64,000 nucleotides of DNA from Streptomyces sp. NBC_00224 (GCF_041435195.1 NZ_CP108106.1:930001-994000), one strand, 5' to 3'; shown: positions 27,017 through 36,687, counted from the stretch's first letter. Notes: a model not told the origin generated them from the letters alone. Translations and numbers: made by a program.

Positions 27017-27315
27017 CCTTCACGTCTCCGTGAGGTGATGGTGGCAGAGCCCCCGGCAGTGGGTGTCCGAGCGAACAGGCCATATTCGCCACGGCGCGCG
27101 CGGCCTCTGCGGCCTCAGCCCGCCGGGGCGGAGCCGACCGTGTGTGTGGGGGGGTGGCCTTCGGCAGACCGGTCGCAGGGCATGCCGCTTTGAAATTTGC
27201 CATTCAAGATCTTGATGTTTGTTCATCTCCATGCCAGATTCGGCGCAGCACAACCTGGGTCAACGGCGGAGTCCGTCCAGATACGCCGGAACAGCTGCGG
27301 GGAGAGGTCACCAAC

Positions 27316-28761
27316 ATGCCGGTACAACACGCCCCAGGGGAACGCCTCGCGATGGAGAGGCGGACCATCGAAGCCGTCCCGGACAGCGAGCGGCACGGCA
27401 CGCCGCGCAGCCAGTTCACCCTGTGGTTCGGCGCCAACATGCAGATCACCGCGATCGTCGACGGCGCACTGTCGGTCGTCTTCGGTGCCGACGCGCTCTG
27501 GGCGATACCCGCGCTGCTGATCGGCAACGTGCTCGGCGGCACAGTGATGGCGCTGCACTCCGCGCAGGGGCCGCGGCTCGGCGTACCGCAGATGATCTCC
27601 AGTCGCGCGCAGTTCGGCGTCTACGGCGCGGTCCTGCCGCTGCTGTTGGTGATCCTCATGTATCTCGGTTTCGCTGCGACCGGCAGCGTGCTGGCCGGGC
27701 AGGCGGTGTCCGAGATGCTGCACATCAACACGGACGCGGGCATCCTCGTTTTCGGGGCACTGACCGCCGTGGTCGCCGTCACCGGCTACCGCCTCATCCA
27801 CATCGCGGGCCGCATCGCGACCGTCGTCGGCGCACTCGGCCTCGGCTATCTGCTGGTGCGGCTGTTCACGCAGTACGACGTCAGCGCGCACGTCGGCAAC
27901 AAGGGATTCGAGGCGGCGACCTTCCTGCTCGCCGTGGGGCTCGGGGCCGGATGGCAGCTGACCTTCGGCCCGTATGTCGCCGACTACTCGCGCTACCTGC
28001 CCCGCGACACCAGCACGCGCGCCACATTCTGGTCCACCTTCGCCGGCTCCGTCATCGGATCCCAGTGGGCCATGACCCTCGGCGCGCTCACCGCGGCCGT
28101 GGCGGGCAAGGCATTCCTGCCCGACCAGGTCGGCTTCCTCGGCGATCTGGCAGGCCCGGCGTTCCTCGCGTTCCTCATCTACCTGGTGATCGTGGTCGGC
28201 AAGCTGACCGTCAACTGCCTCAACGCCTACGGCGGCTTCATGTCGATCCTGACCACCGTCACCGCGTTCGACCGCCGCTCGCACATCTCGGCCGCCGTGC
28301 GCGCTGCCTACATCGTCACCTTCATCGCGGTGTCCATGGTCATAGCGCTCGCCGCCAGCGACGACTTCCTGACCAACTTCAAGAACTTCGTGCTGCTGCT
28401 CCTGACCGTGTTCACCCCGTGGAGCGCGATCAACCTGGTCGACTACTACCTGCTCTCCCGCGAACGCGTCGACATCCCGGCCCTGTACGACCCGGACGGC
28501 CGCTACGGGCGCTGGAACGTCACCGCGCTGACCTGCTATGTCGTCGGCGTCGCCGTGCAGATCCCGTTCCTGGCCACCAAGCTGTACACCGGTGCGATCA
28601 CCAAGAAGCTCGACGGCGCCGACATCTCGTGGATCGTCGCGCTGGTGGTCACCTCGGCCCTTTACTGGCTCTGGGCGCGGCGCACCGCCAACCCGCCCTC
28701 CGAGACCATCCACCCAACCGCGACCGAGAGCGGCGGCCTGACGGCGGCGCCGGTCGGCTGA
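27316..28761 (+). CDS. NCS1-family nucleobase (cytosine/allantoin-type) permease
   Basis: 481 residues from the ATG at 27316 after GGGGAGAGG; a longer in-frame reading from 27142 adds an unlikely tail. The N-terminal RSQFTLWFGANMQITAIVDGAL is the NCS1 start. About 12 membrane helices follow, with LGAGWQLTFGPYVADYSRYLP and NAYGGFMSILTTVTAFD as family segments. It should import cytosine, a purine or a hydantoin-like compound with a cation. It is divergent from the deacetylase-fold gene, and its stop is 7 bp from the convergent hutD-like gene. Confidence 0.88.
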   Translation: MPVQHAPGERLAMERRTIEAVPDSERHGTPRSQFTLWFGANMQITAIVDGALSVVFGADALWAIPALLIGNVLGGTVMALHSAQGPRLGVPQMISSRAQFGVYGAVLPLLLVILMYLGFAATGSVLAGQAVSEMLHINTDAGILVFGALTAVVAVTGYRLIHIAGRIATVVGALGLGYLLVRLFTQYDVSAHVGNKGFEAATFLLAVGLGAGWQLTFGPYVADYSRYLPRDTSTRATFWSTFAGSVIGSQWAMTLGALTAAVAGKAFLPDQVGFLGDLAGPAFLAFLIYLVIVVGKLTVNCLNAYGGFMSILTTVTAFDRRSHISAAVRAAYIVTFIAVSMVIALAASDDFLTNFKNFVLLLLTVFTPWSAINLVDYYLLSRERVDIPALYDPDGRYGRWNVTALTCYVVGVAVQIPFLATKLYTGAITKKLDGADISWIVALVVTSALYWLWARRTANPPSETIHPTATESGGLTAAPVG

Positions 28762-28768
28762 CCTGGCG

Positions 28769-29338
28769 TCACCCCGTCGGCGCGACATCCGCCCACAGGG
28801 CGGCGGCGTCGGGCGAGAGCGGTGCGACCGCTCCGTCCGACGCATCGTCGTCTCCGTCCCACCACACTCCCTGACCATGCGTCAGGACATGCCCGGGTGT
28901 GCCGGCCTGCCAACGGCCATGCAGTACATAGAGCACCCCGGCGTGCCCCGCGCGTGGTGCGACCGGGCCTGCGACCCGGTCCACCCTGGCCGTCCAACGG
29001 CCGCGCCGCACCATGAGGTTGAGCACCCGACAGGGTCCTCCCGGCAGTTCGGCGGCCAGCGCGAGGTCACCGGAGAATCCGAACGGCTCCCCCGCACGCG
29101 CCAGCAGCCGGTCGAACTCCCCGGAGCAAGTCAGCCGTACACCGTCTCCTGTCAGCAGGGTGAGCGTCCGGTCCACGCCCGGGAACGCCGAGAACGGCCC
29201 GTCCCGGTTGATGTCGGCGACGCTCGCACGCCACCCGAACTCGTCGGCGCCCGCCGGCCGTGAAGTGATCTCCCTGGTCGCGCCGCCGCCGTTGCGCCAC
29301 CGGCCCGCAGACAGTGTCTCTACATCGAAGTGGTGCAT
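28769..29338 (-). CDS. HutD/Ves family protein
   Basis: 189 residues starting MHHFDVETLSAGRWRNGGGATREI, the conserved opening of HutD/Ves proteins (cupin fold). FGWRASVADINRDGPFSAFPGVDRTLTLLTG is also diagnostic. HutD is linked to histidine use in some bacteria; its exact biochemical role is not settled, and it may bind a small ligand such as formylglutamate. No hut genes are nearby. It converges on the NCS1 permease with only 7 bp between stops. Confidence 0.88.
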   Translation of the reverse strand: MHHFDVETLSAGRWRNGGGATREITSRPAGADEFGWRASVADINRDGPFSAFPGVDRTLTLLTGDGVRLTCSGEFDRLLARAGEPFGFSGDLALAAELPGGPCRVLNLMVRRGRWTARVDRVAGPVAPRAGHAGVLYVLHGRWQAGTPGHVLTHGQGVWWDGDDDASDGAVAPLSPDAAALWADVAPTG

Positions 29339-29538
29339 GGGTGGGCTCCTTATTGACCTTGTGGCGATGCTACGCGTCGAAGGGTCACGGACCGCACGAG
29401 CACCCTAGGCGGGGGTGCGCGTTCAGCCTACGGGCGGTGTACGTCGGGGCAGGCGATCCGGCCCTTGGGAGTTCCCTCATACCCCTTATGCGACCGGCTG
29501 GGGCCCGTATAGCAAGGGAGTGAGCATTTGGGGGCGTT

Positions 29539-30876
29539 ATGCATGCGAGGCGACGGTCGGAGAAGGAGCCTGGTTCCGAGGGGCGGGAGTCGGGTCCGTC
29601 TCGGTCGGCCAAGCCGGTCGAACAGCCGCCCCCTGGGGTCGCGTTGCCCCCGGGGATCACTGTTCTCCAGGGTGCCGCGGGTAACTCTGGTGTGGCACGG
29701 ATGATCCAAGAACAGCGACAAGGTGCACGGCCGGTCCTGCCGCACCAGGTGTCGGTCGGTCCGGCAGCGGTGGGGTCACGCCTGGGTGGCGTGGCGGTTC
29801 AGCGGGCTCCCGCGGAGGGGAAACATCAGAGGACCGATGATTTCCCGGATCCAGGCGCCCACAAGCAGGCCAGAACAGGCGAGTCGGCAGGGGGCGGCAG
29901 CAGTTCCTCCGACGAGGAGATGGAATGGGCTCCGGTACACGCGGCGCCTGAGCCGCCGCGTGTGAAGAGGGAGGAGCAGAGGCGCTACCAGCGTCATCCG
30001 AAGAAGATCGAATATTCCTCGGAGAACGCCCAGCGAGAGGCCCGCCGTGCGGCCGAGTTGCGCATGCTCGACCGTATCTCGCGGATTCTTATCGCTGGGC
30101 TGAGGAGCCGTGACGCCCAAGCCACGCCACACCTGGCGGTTGCCCTGGCGGGCGGCGCCTTTGTGGTGCACGGGAACACGGATCGCCAAGTCACCGACCA
30201 GCAGAGGGCGGGTGCTCATCAGTTCCTGGACAAGGCTCGGCGAGGGGATACGCCGGATGCCGTACCGGATGATGACAAACGGCGGTTCTCGAAGGACGCG
30301 AGGAAGCTGCACGCTTTCCTCACCGGCCAGTACCAGGAGCCGCTCGATGAAGAGTGGCAGCGGAACTTCGCCAAGGCGCTCAAAACGCAGATCAGCTGGG
30401 GCACACTGACGCCCAGGGGGCCGCAGTCACAGCGTGACACTGCGAACTCAGGTGGCAGCGTGCACGGCGAGATGAATCTGCTGGGGCATTTGACAGCAGA
30501 ACATATGCGGCCCGAGCGGCAGGCGAGCAGCTCGACTTCGGCGTCGCCGGCGGGGACGACCCAAGTCTATCTGGGGGGCTTCAAAAAGCCCTGCCGAGCC
30601 TGCCGTTGGGTCATTGACGCAGTCAATGAAACCGTCGGTGCGGAATACGGATTCGAGATCGTGGCACCCGCCACCCACACGAACTACTACGCCCACTGGA
30701 TGCCTCCCGGCTGGCTGAAGGAAAGCAGATACAAGAACGTTTTTGATCGCGTCAAGAAGAAAGCAGAGGACGCCGGTCAGAAGTTCGATGGGAACAAGCC
30801 GTCGGGTCGAGGTGATCGGCGATCGTCGACGGAGAAGGCATACGAGTCCGAATCGGACTACGAGGCCGCGAGGTGA
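29539..30876 (+). CDS. eCIS-type effector-like protein with C-terminal nucleic-acid deaminase toxin domain
   Basis: 445 residues. Residues 43-55, LQGAAGNSGVARM, match the short AGN motif found at the N-terminus of proteins tied to extracellular contractile injection systems. Residues 60-190 are disordered and charged. From about 190 a deaminase fold is seen: TPHLAVALAGGAFVVHGNT, then the zinc and catalytic HGE (309-311) and PCRAC (351-355). This H-x-E ... PCxxC pairing defines the cytidine-deaminase-like superfamily that includes polymorphic toxins. No immunity gene and no contractile-system genes are adjacent. Base use is visibly less GC-rich than the neighbours, which points to transfer. 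Target base or nucleotide unknown. Confidence 0.78.
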   Translation: MHARRRSEKEPGSEGRESGPSRSAKPVEQPPPGVALPPGITVLQGAAGNSGVARMIQEQRQGARPVLPHQVSVGPAAVGSRLGGVAVQRAPAEGKHQRTDDFPDPGAHKQARTGESAGGGSSSSDEEMEWAPVHAAPEPPRVKREEQRRYQRHPKKIEYSSENAQREARRAAELRMLDRISRILIAGLRSRDAQATPHLAVALAGGAFVVHGNTDRQVTDQQRAGAHQFLDKARRGDTPDAVPDDDKRRFSKDARKLHAFLTGQYQEPLDEEWQRNFAKALKTQISWGTLTPRGPQSQRDTANSGGSVHGEMNLLGHLTAEHMRPERQASSSTSASPAGTTQVYLGGFKKPCRACRWVIDAVNETVGAEYGFEIVAPATHTNYYAHWMPPGWLKESRYKNVFDRVKKKAEDAGQKFDGNKPSGRGDRRSSTEKAYESESDYEAAR

Positions 30877-31039
30877 GGGCCCCGCGGCGAGCGGAACGCG
30901 CCTGAGTGACGTCGTCGCGCGGCGATGACGGCCCGGTGTCGGAGCCGGGGCACATACAAGCGGGCAGGGGCGGTACAGCTCGGCGCGGAGGCGGGCCACG
31001 GTCTCGGGGGGCCGTTACGTCCGCTACGTCCGCCAGAAA

Positions 31040-31072
31040 ATAGTAGCCATGGACATAGTAGCCATGTACTCT
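31040..31072 (+). promoter_or_regulatory. Twin 12-bp direct repeat and possible leaderless promoter of the MarR gene
   Basis: Two exact copies of atagtagccatg lie at 31040-31051 and 31055-31066, 15 bp apart. A -10-like TACTCT (31067-31072) follows, only seven bases before the ATG at 31080, and no ribosome site is visible. This suggests a leaderless transcript with a repressor site over the promoter. Confidence 0.5.
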
Positions 31073-31079
31073 ATTTGAC

Positions 31080-31574
31080 ATGAGCAACGGTTCGCCGGGC
31101 CCCACACCCGGTTTCCTCGTATGGCGACTCGCCAACAAGTGGCGTGTCGCGGTCGATCGCGCGGTGGCTCCGCTGGGCCTCACCCACGCGCAGTACTCGG
31201 TGGTCGCGTCGCTGCACGGTATGCAGCGCGCCGGCGAGCGGCCCAGTCAGCGCCAACTCGCCGACCACACCGGCCTGGAGGCGCTGTACGTCTCGAAGCT
31301 GGCGCGCGCCCTGGAGTCGGCCGGACTGATCGAGCGGACCCGCGATCCCCGCGACCCGCGCGCCGTACAGCTCGCCCTCACCGAGCAGGGCACGGCCGTC
31401 ACCCGGCAGGCCATCGCGGTGGTCCAGGAACTGCATCAGCAGTTGCTGGAGCCGCTCGGCGGCCTCGACGCCGCGCGGACGCGCGCGTTCACCGACGAGT
31501 TGAGAACCCTGCTCGACGCACCGCTCGGCCCGTCCGTACCGAACGACGAGAGCACTCAGGAGACAACGTCATGA
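31080..31574 (+). CDS. MarR-family transcriptional regulator
   Basis: 164 residues with the MarR winged helix: VDRAVAPLGLTHAQYSVVASLHGMQ, then SQRQLADHTGLEALYVSKLARALESAGLIERTRDPRDPRAVQLALTEQG (helix-turn-helix and wing). It should bind DNA as a dimer and probably represses its own promoter through the repeats just upstream. The gene overlaps the next one by four bases (ATGA), so both are one unit. The ligand is unknown. Confidence 0.88.
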   Translation: MSNGSPGPTPGFLVWRLANKWRVAVDRAVAPLGLTHAQYSVVASLHGMQRAGERPSQRQLADHTGLEALYVSKLARALESAGLIERTRDPRDPRAVQLALTEQGTAVTRQAIAVVQELHQQLLEPLGGLDAARTRAFTDELRTLLDAPLGPSVPNDESTQETTS

Positions 31575-32026
31575 CCACCACTGCCACCACCACCGCACCC
31601 CTCGCCAACGCCCGCGACCTCGCCCTGGCCCACTACGCCGCCCGCGGCGTCCTGGAGCACGTCCTGGCCCGGCACGGCATCACGTTCCAGCAGCAGGTCA
31701 CCCTGGGCGCAGCCATCACCGCCGACGCCCCGCAGACGCCCGACGGTCTCGTCCTCCAGGTCCAGGGCTCCCTCAAGGCCGATCCGGCCGACATCCGCAC
31801 CACTCTCGACGAGCTGCTGGCCAAGCAGTTGCTCGTCGCGGACGGTGCGCACCTTCGCCCCACGGACGCGGGGCGCGAGCTGATCGCCGTCGCCGCCACG
31901 GAGACCGCCCCCATCAGCGCCCGCATCTGGGGCGGGATACCCGCCGAGGACCTGGCCGCCGCCGGCCGTGTCCTCAGCCTGGTCGCCGAGCGAGCCAACA
32001 CGGAGCTTGCGACGCTGACCGCCTGA
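31571..32026 (+). CDS. Small winged-helix-like protein coupled to MarR
   Basis: 151 residues. A run of Thr and Ala precedes a compact alpha/beta domain (LALAHYAARGVLEHVLARHGITFQQQVTLGAAI, then TLDELLAKQLLVADGAHLRPTDAGRELI). The middle looks like a MarR or PadR-like wing (LLxxxLLVxDGxxLRPTxAGRELI), so it may be a second, diverged winged-helix protein. No enzyme motif is present. Translational coupling to the MarR gene by ATGA suggests that they act together, perhaps as a heteromer; this is inference. Confidence 0.7.
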   Translation: MTTTATTTAPLANARDLALAHYAARGVLEHVLARHGITFQQQVTLGAAITADAPQTPDGLVLQVQGSLKADPADIRTTLDELLAKQLLVADGAHLRPTDAGRELIAVAATETAPISARIWGGIPAEDLAAAGRVLSLVAERANTELATLTA

Positions 32027-32254
32027 CCGCCCGACCGTTCGCCCACCCCCTACCGGCCCGCTTTGGACACTCGCGTATGCGACTGAGCGTCTGCGCCATG
32101 GTCGCGCGATGGCCTTCGCGATGAGATGAGCTGGTCACCAGGTGCGGCGGGAAACGTTCTCCACCGCGAAGCTCCCCGCACCGATGGCCGCCATCGAGGA
32201 ATGCACCGGACACGCACGGCCGGTCAGGACTCGCCATGCCACCCGGAGGGCTTC

Positions 32255-32884
32255 ATGAATCACGAACAGACATCTCACAGAACCTGCCCGCCCGCCGCCG
32301 TGTCCGTCCGGGCGTCGGCCGCTCTCCCTTCCGCGAACCCTCGCTCCCCGAAGACCCCCGCACCGGACTCGCGGGGCTCCCGCGACCGGCTGACGGGAAT
32401 ACTTCTGGGCGCCGCCGCTCTGACGATGGGTCTGATGGCGGGTCTCTTCTTCGCCTTCGACATCTCCGTGATGCCGGGCCTGGCGAAGGCGGACGACCGC
32501 ACGTACGCCACGGCCATGCAGAACGTCAACTCCGTCATCGACAGCAGCGGCCCGTTCGCGCTGATCTTCGTCGGCGCGCCGGCGGTCACCGCGTGGGCCA
32601 CGGTCCGCGCCTTCCGCAAAGGGCGGCGGGAGATGGGGTGGTGGCTCCTGGCCGCGGCACTCAGCTACGTGGTCGTGCTGCTGCTGACCATGGGGATCAA
32701 CATCCCTCTCAACAACAAGCTGGCCGACCTGGGCCACCCGGGCCCCGCCACCGACTACTCGGTGGTCGAGGACTTCAAGGGAACCTGGGAGACCGCCAAC
32801 ATCTTCCGTACCCTCCTGTGCCTCACAGCACTGGGCGGCATCGTGCGTGCCCTGGTGCTCCACGGTCGGGCCGGAACCCCGTAG
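32255..32884 (+). CDS. DUF1772-type (anthrone oxygenase-like) membrane protein
   Basis: 209 residues from the ATG at 32255, directly after GGAGGG. A disordered N-terminal 45 residues is followed by four membrane helices. The segments GLFFAFDISVMPGLAKADDRTYATAMQNVN and INIPLNNKLADLG, then WETANIFRTLL, are the DUF1772 pattern shared with fungal anthrone oxygenases. In bacteria the function is mostly unknown. It stands alone, 228 bp after the MarR pair. Confidence 0.82.
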   Translation: MNHEQTSHRTCPPAAVSVRASAALPSANPRSPKTPAPDSRGSRDRLTGILLGAAALTMGLMAGLFFAFDISVMPGLAKADDRTYATAMQNVNSVIDSSGPFALIFVGAPAVTAWATVRAFRKGRREMGWWLLAAALSYVVVLLLTMGINIPLNNKLADLGHPGPATDYSVVEDFKGTWETANIFRTLLCLTALGGIVRALVLHGRAGTP

Positions 32885-32969
32885 TACGCGCGATCCGCCC
32901 TGATGACCAGCAGCCGGGCAGGACGCCGATCCACCTGAGCAGATCCGTCCGATACGGGAGTGACTTCCG

Positions 32970-34946
32970 TCATCGGGGACGCGACTGCCAGGCGCGCGCG
33001 AAGAGTTCGGGCAGCGGTCCGGCGACCGGCACGGAGCGGACCTTGCCCGCGATCAGCCGGGCGCCGAGCAGTTCGGCCTTCCAGGTTTCCATCGGGTGGA
33101 ACGGTTTGTCCGCGGCGGCCCAGTCACCGGGCAGGAACACGCCACGCCCGGCCCGGGGCCGCCGGTCGACGACCACCAGGGACGCCCCGACGAGTTCGGT
33201 CGTGACCGCCTTGTGGTGGGCGGGCGTCCAGTGGTTCCAGCGGCGGACTCTGCGGTCGGTGGGTGCGGGCAGCGCGAGCAACTGCAGATACAGTGCCGCC
33301 GCATCGGTGCCGAGGCCTGCCTTCGCGGCGATCTCGTCGACCACGTCGGGTACGGAGAGACGGGGATCGGTCTCGTAGTGCCCGGGCGGCAGGGCCTGGG
33401 AGGTGATCCGTTCCACGACGCGTTCGCAGGCGGCCCCCCGCAGCCAGCGGACGCGGGCGAGGTTGGACCCTTCGCTGTCGACGACGGTCTCCAGCCGCTG
33501 CGAGCGCTCGTCCGCCCCGTACTTGCCGGGCCGGAAGTAGATGCCCGGAGCACCCCGCTCGCCACGCCGGTCGAACCCCGCCTCGGCCACGACGACCAGT
33601 CCGTCGTCGAGCGTGGGATGGTCCAGCGGCTCGACCGCGTCCCCGTACGTTTCGGCACCGGGAAAGGCCGGCCACAGATCCGCGACGGTCCGGCCGCGCA
33701 GGCGGTTGCCGTCGGCGTCGAGCAGCAGCCGCGGGTGTGCCAGACGCTCACGCAGCAGCGAAACCACCTGCGGAACACCCTCGCGTACGGGATCTCCCGC
33801 GGGAAGTTCGGCATAGATCCAGTCGATGGCTTCGCAGGCCACGGAGAGGCGCTCCTTGAAGTGAAACCCTTCCTCGCCTTCCCAGCCGTGGCCGATGACG
33901 CTGCTGGCTCGCAGCCGGGTGTCGGGGTCACGGGTGAGCACCGGATCACTCGTGGCATCGGCGAACAGCGTGCAGACCGCGGCCGGAGCCATGCGCACGG
34001 TGTCGTGCTCGGCCGCCACGGCGAGCGTCGTCTCCGGGATCGCGGGGCGCACGCCGTGCTGAGTGCGCCAGGCTTCGGCGATGCGCTCGGCGAGCGCTGC
34101 CTGCCCGCCCGGGTGCCACAGCTGCTCCGGTTCGTCGGGCAGTACGGCGGCCAGCAGATCGAGACGCGCGTGCACCCTCAGAGCGATCAACTCGCGTTCT
34201 CCGGCGTCGGCTTCGGACTGCTTGAGCCCCATGACCTTGCGCGCCTCGGTGTCCAGGCCCCGACACCCGTACGACACATCGGGGATGCCGGCGAGCAGCA
34301 GTGCGGCCGCGGCACGGCTGAGCCCGGTCGCCTGGGCGAGCGCCGTGGCCGCCGCACGGTCCCAGGGAGCCGGACCGTGCTCTCGTACGAGACCGGCGAG
34401 CCGGCGCAGCCGTTCCGGAGTCTCCCAACTGGCCGAGGGCACGGGCTCGGCCTCGACGATCCGCCCGGGCGCGGGCGCATCGGCCTCCCCCGTGCGCAGC
34501 TCGACGAAGTGCCGCCCCTTCTCCCCCGCGCCGAGCCCGTGCAGCACCAGCACGGTTCCCTCGCCGTCGCGCGCGGCGTACACGCGGTCCTCGGCGAGCT
34601 CGATGGTCCCCGTACGCATCCGGCGCCGTACGTCCGGGTCGGCGAAGGGGGTCCCGGCCCATACCTCCAGCATGTGCAGGAGGACTTCCCGTAGATCGGG
34701 CCGGACGTGGAAGGCGCTGGCCCGGAGCGCCACAGCACCGATGCGTCCGATGAACCGGGACCAGCCCCACCCCTTGTACTGGTCCGGGACGCGCTCGCCG
34801 CGACCGGCCAAGTAGTCCCCGACGTCGGCGAATCCGGCGAGCGTACCGGCCCGCCAGTATCCGGAACCTTCGATGAGCCCGCTGAGAGCGGGGGCGATCA
34901 GGTCGTCGTCGTAGGGCCGCGTGCGACGTATCGGGGCATCAGGCAT
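32970..34946 (-). CDS. Large protein of unknown function
   Basis: 658 residues from the ATG at 34946, which has GGAG five bases upstream; an ATG nine bases earlier is also possible. It is soluble and Ala/Arg/Leu-rich, with no signal peptide or membrane segment. Notable pieces are YDDDLIAPALSGLIEGSGYWRAG, VLVLHGLGAGEKGRHFVELRTG, VIGHGWEGEEGFHFKERLSVACEAIDWIYAELPAGD and RRVRRWNHWTPAHHKAVTTEL. It may be built of helical repeats. I recognise no catalytic motif and assign no function. It lies 55 bp after the CocE-type gene on the same strand and could be co-transcribed. Confidence 0.65.
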   Translation of the reverse strand: MPDAPIRRTRPYDDDLIAPALSGLIEGSGYWRAGTLAGFADVGDYLAGRGERVPDQYKGWGWSRFIGRIGAVALRASAFHVRPDLREVLLHMLEVWAGTPFADPDVRRRMRTGTIELAEDRVYAARDGEGTVLVLHGLGAGEKGRHFVELRTGEADAPAPGRIVEAEPVPSASWETPERLRRLAGLVREHGPAPWDRAAATALAQATGLSRAAAALLLAGIPDVSYGCRGLDTEARKVMGLKQSEADAGERELIALRVHARLDLLAAVLPDEPEQLWHPGGQAALAERIAEAWRTQHGVRPAIPETTLAVAAEHDTVRMAPAAVCTLFADATSDPVLTRDPDTRLRASSVIGHGWEGEEGFHFKERLSVACEAIDWIYAELPAGDPVREGVPQVVSLLRERLAHPRLLLDADGNRLRGRTVADLWPAFPGAETYGDAVEPLDHPTLDDGLVVVAEAGFDRRGERGAPGIYFRPGKYGADERSQRLETVVDSEGSNLARVRWLRGAACERVVERITSQALPPGHYETDPRLSVPDVVDEIAAKAGLGTDAAALYLQLLALPAPTDRRVRRWNHWTPAHHKAVTTELVGASLVVVDRRPRAGRGVFLPGDWAAADKPFHPMETWKAELLGARLIAGKVRSVPVAGPLPELFARAWQSRPR

Positions 34947-35001
34947 GCGCTCCATCCTGCCCGATCATGAAGCGGCTCCCGTCGCCGCGGGGAGCTGGAG
35001 A

Positions 35002-36687
35002 TCACGTGGGCCCGGAGCCGTGGGGAAGCATCAACGCCGAGTCCGTGTGGAGTGTGATGCTCACCGGTGCGAAGGTGGTGGCGTCCACTTGTGGCTCCCC
35101 GGTGCCGGGATTCCGGGCGTAGCGCGGATGGGCGCCTCCGCTGATCTGCCAACGTATGCGGTGACCTGCGGCGAAGCGATGGGCGGTGGCGCTCATCGGC
35201 ACGGTGACCTGCGACGGCTCATGCTCAGTTGTCCGAACCCGGCCCAGTCCGTCGCAGATGTTGACGGAGCGGCCTTGCGGGTCCACGTCGCACAGGCGGG
35301 TGAAGATGTCGGCGTGGCCGGTGTCCGTGGAGATGCTCAGCCGAGCGGAGACCGGGCCCACCATGTCCACGGCCTCGGCAAGTGGGGGGCCGGTGAACGT
35401 CAGGACGTCAGCTCGGCCTTCCAGGGCGCTGTTGTCGCGAGAACCGGCGGTGCGCGAGAGCAGAGGGCCGCCGATGGAGGGGGTTGGGTCGGCCGGGTCG
35501 TAGCGGAATGAGGTCAGTGGTGCGGAGTCGGTGGGGGCCTGCTGGATGAGGGTCCCGCCCGGGACGGGATACCACGAGGTGGCAGCCGTGGTTGGCGGCC
35601 ACTCGTCGAGGTCCCGCCAGGCGTTTTCGCCGCCGGTGTGCACACGCACCGCGGTCGGGCGCAGGCCGGACGGGTCGGCATACAGGTGGGCGCGCAGCCA
35701 CGCGAGGCTCTCGGCGAACACCTCGGGCCATCCCTGTTGCAAGGCGGAGGTATGTGTCCAGGGGCCGACGAGCAGAGCGGTCTCGCATCCGGCCTGCCGC
35801 AGCCGGTCATACTGCTCGAAGGTCTGGTCGGCCAGCACGTCATGCCATCCGGTGATCAGACTCGTGGGCACGCTGAGCCGCTCCGCCGACTGCGCCAGCG
35901 ACGCACCCTGCCAGTACGCGTCCTTGGGGTCCGGGTGCGTCATGACGTCGTCCAGCCAGGGCACTTCGCCCCCGAGGGCGGACACGTACGCCCCGCGCAA
36001 GGGCTGCGCGGTAGTGACGTCACGCAGGCGGCGCTGAAGGCGCAGCGTCGCCTTCACGAACGGTCCCATGCCCTGGTGCTGGTAGGTCATGCCCGCACCG
36101 ACGGCGAGGGCGTTCTCCAGGCGTAGCGCACCGTCCGCGTGGAACAGGGCGTAGGGGTCGTGCAGGCCCATCTGCACCACCATCGCCTTCAGTTCAGGCG
36201 GTGGGTCGGCGGCAAGGGCCCATTGCGTGTAGCCCAGGTAACTGGGGCCGACGGTCCCCAGTACTCCGTTGAACCAGGGCTGTTCGCGCAGCCACGACAC
36301 CGTGGCCTGCCCGTCGGCGACCTCGTTGCGCCACAGGTCGAAGGCACCACCCGAGCCGCCGGTGCCGCGGCAGCTCTGCAGGACCACGTGAAAGCCTTGT
36401 TCGGCGAAGAGCAGGCCGTACATGGGAGACCACGGCAGGCCCCGGCCGTAGGGCGAGCGGACCAGGAGGGTGGGGAAGTCGCCCTCTTCGCGTGGGAAGT
36501 AGTGGTCGGTGATCAACGGCCTGCCGTCGGCGGCCGGCACCACGAGCCCCGGCTCCCATCCCACAGAGTGCCGCTTCGCCGGAAGTCCTCGCCAGGTCGC
36601 CCTCATCATCCGTGAGGACAGCGGCGGCTTTGCGGCAGGTGGCGCCCAGGACGGCGCGGCCACGGTGTCGGACATGCGTGATGGCAT
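35002..36687 (-). CDS. CocE/NonD family alpha/beta hydrolase (S15-type)
   Basis: 561 residues. The alpha/beta-hydrolase part has the nucleophile Ser149 in GTVGPSYLGYTQW, an aspartate in TGWHDVLADQTFEQY and a histidine in GPWTHTS. The C-terminal jelly-roll domain (from about 380) is typical of cocaine esterase and Xaa-Pro dipeptidyl peptidases. It cleaves an ester or amide of unknown nature. No signal peptide is seen. The ATG at 36687 has AAGGAGGGG upstream. It is divergent from a TetR-family gene with a palindrome between them, so the TetR protein probably controls it. Confidence 0.88.
   Translation of the reverse strand: MPSRMSDTVAAPSWAPPAAKPPLSSRMMRATWRGLPAKRHSVGWEPGLVVPAADGRPLITDHYFPREEGDFPTLLVRSPYGRGLPWSPMYGLLFAEQGFHVVLQSCRGTGGSGGAFDLWRNEVADGQATVSWLREQPWFNGVLGTVGPSYLGYTQWALAADPPPELKAMVVQMGLHDPYALFHADGALRLENALAVGAGMTYQHQGMGPFVKATLRLQRRLRDVTTAQPLRGAYVSALGGEVPWLDDVMTHPDPKDAYWQGASLAQSAERLSVPTSLITGWHDVLADQTFEQYDRLRQAGCETALLVGPWTHTSALQQGWPEVFAESLAWLRAHLYADPSGLRPTAVRVHTGGENAWRDLDEWPPTTAATSWYPVPGGTLIQQAPTDSAPLTSFRYDPADPTPSIGGPLLSRTAGSRDNSALEGRADVLTFTGPPLAEAVDMVGPVSARLSISTDTGHADIFTRLCDVDPQGRSVNICDGLGRVRTTEHEPSQVTVPMSATAHRFAAGHRIRWQISGGAHPRYARNPGTGEPQVDATTFAPVSITLHTDSALMLPHGSGPT

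Noticed and set aside
28769..29338. Histidine utilisation locus because of HutD
   Set aside because: No hutU, hutH, hutI or hutG gene is present; HutD/Ves proteins occur alone in many genomes.
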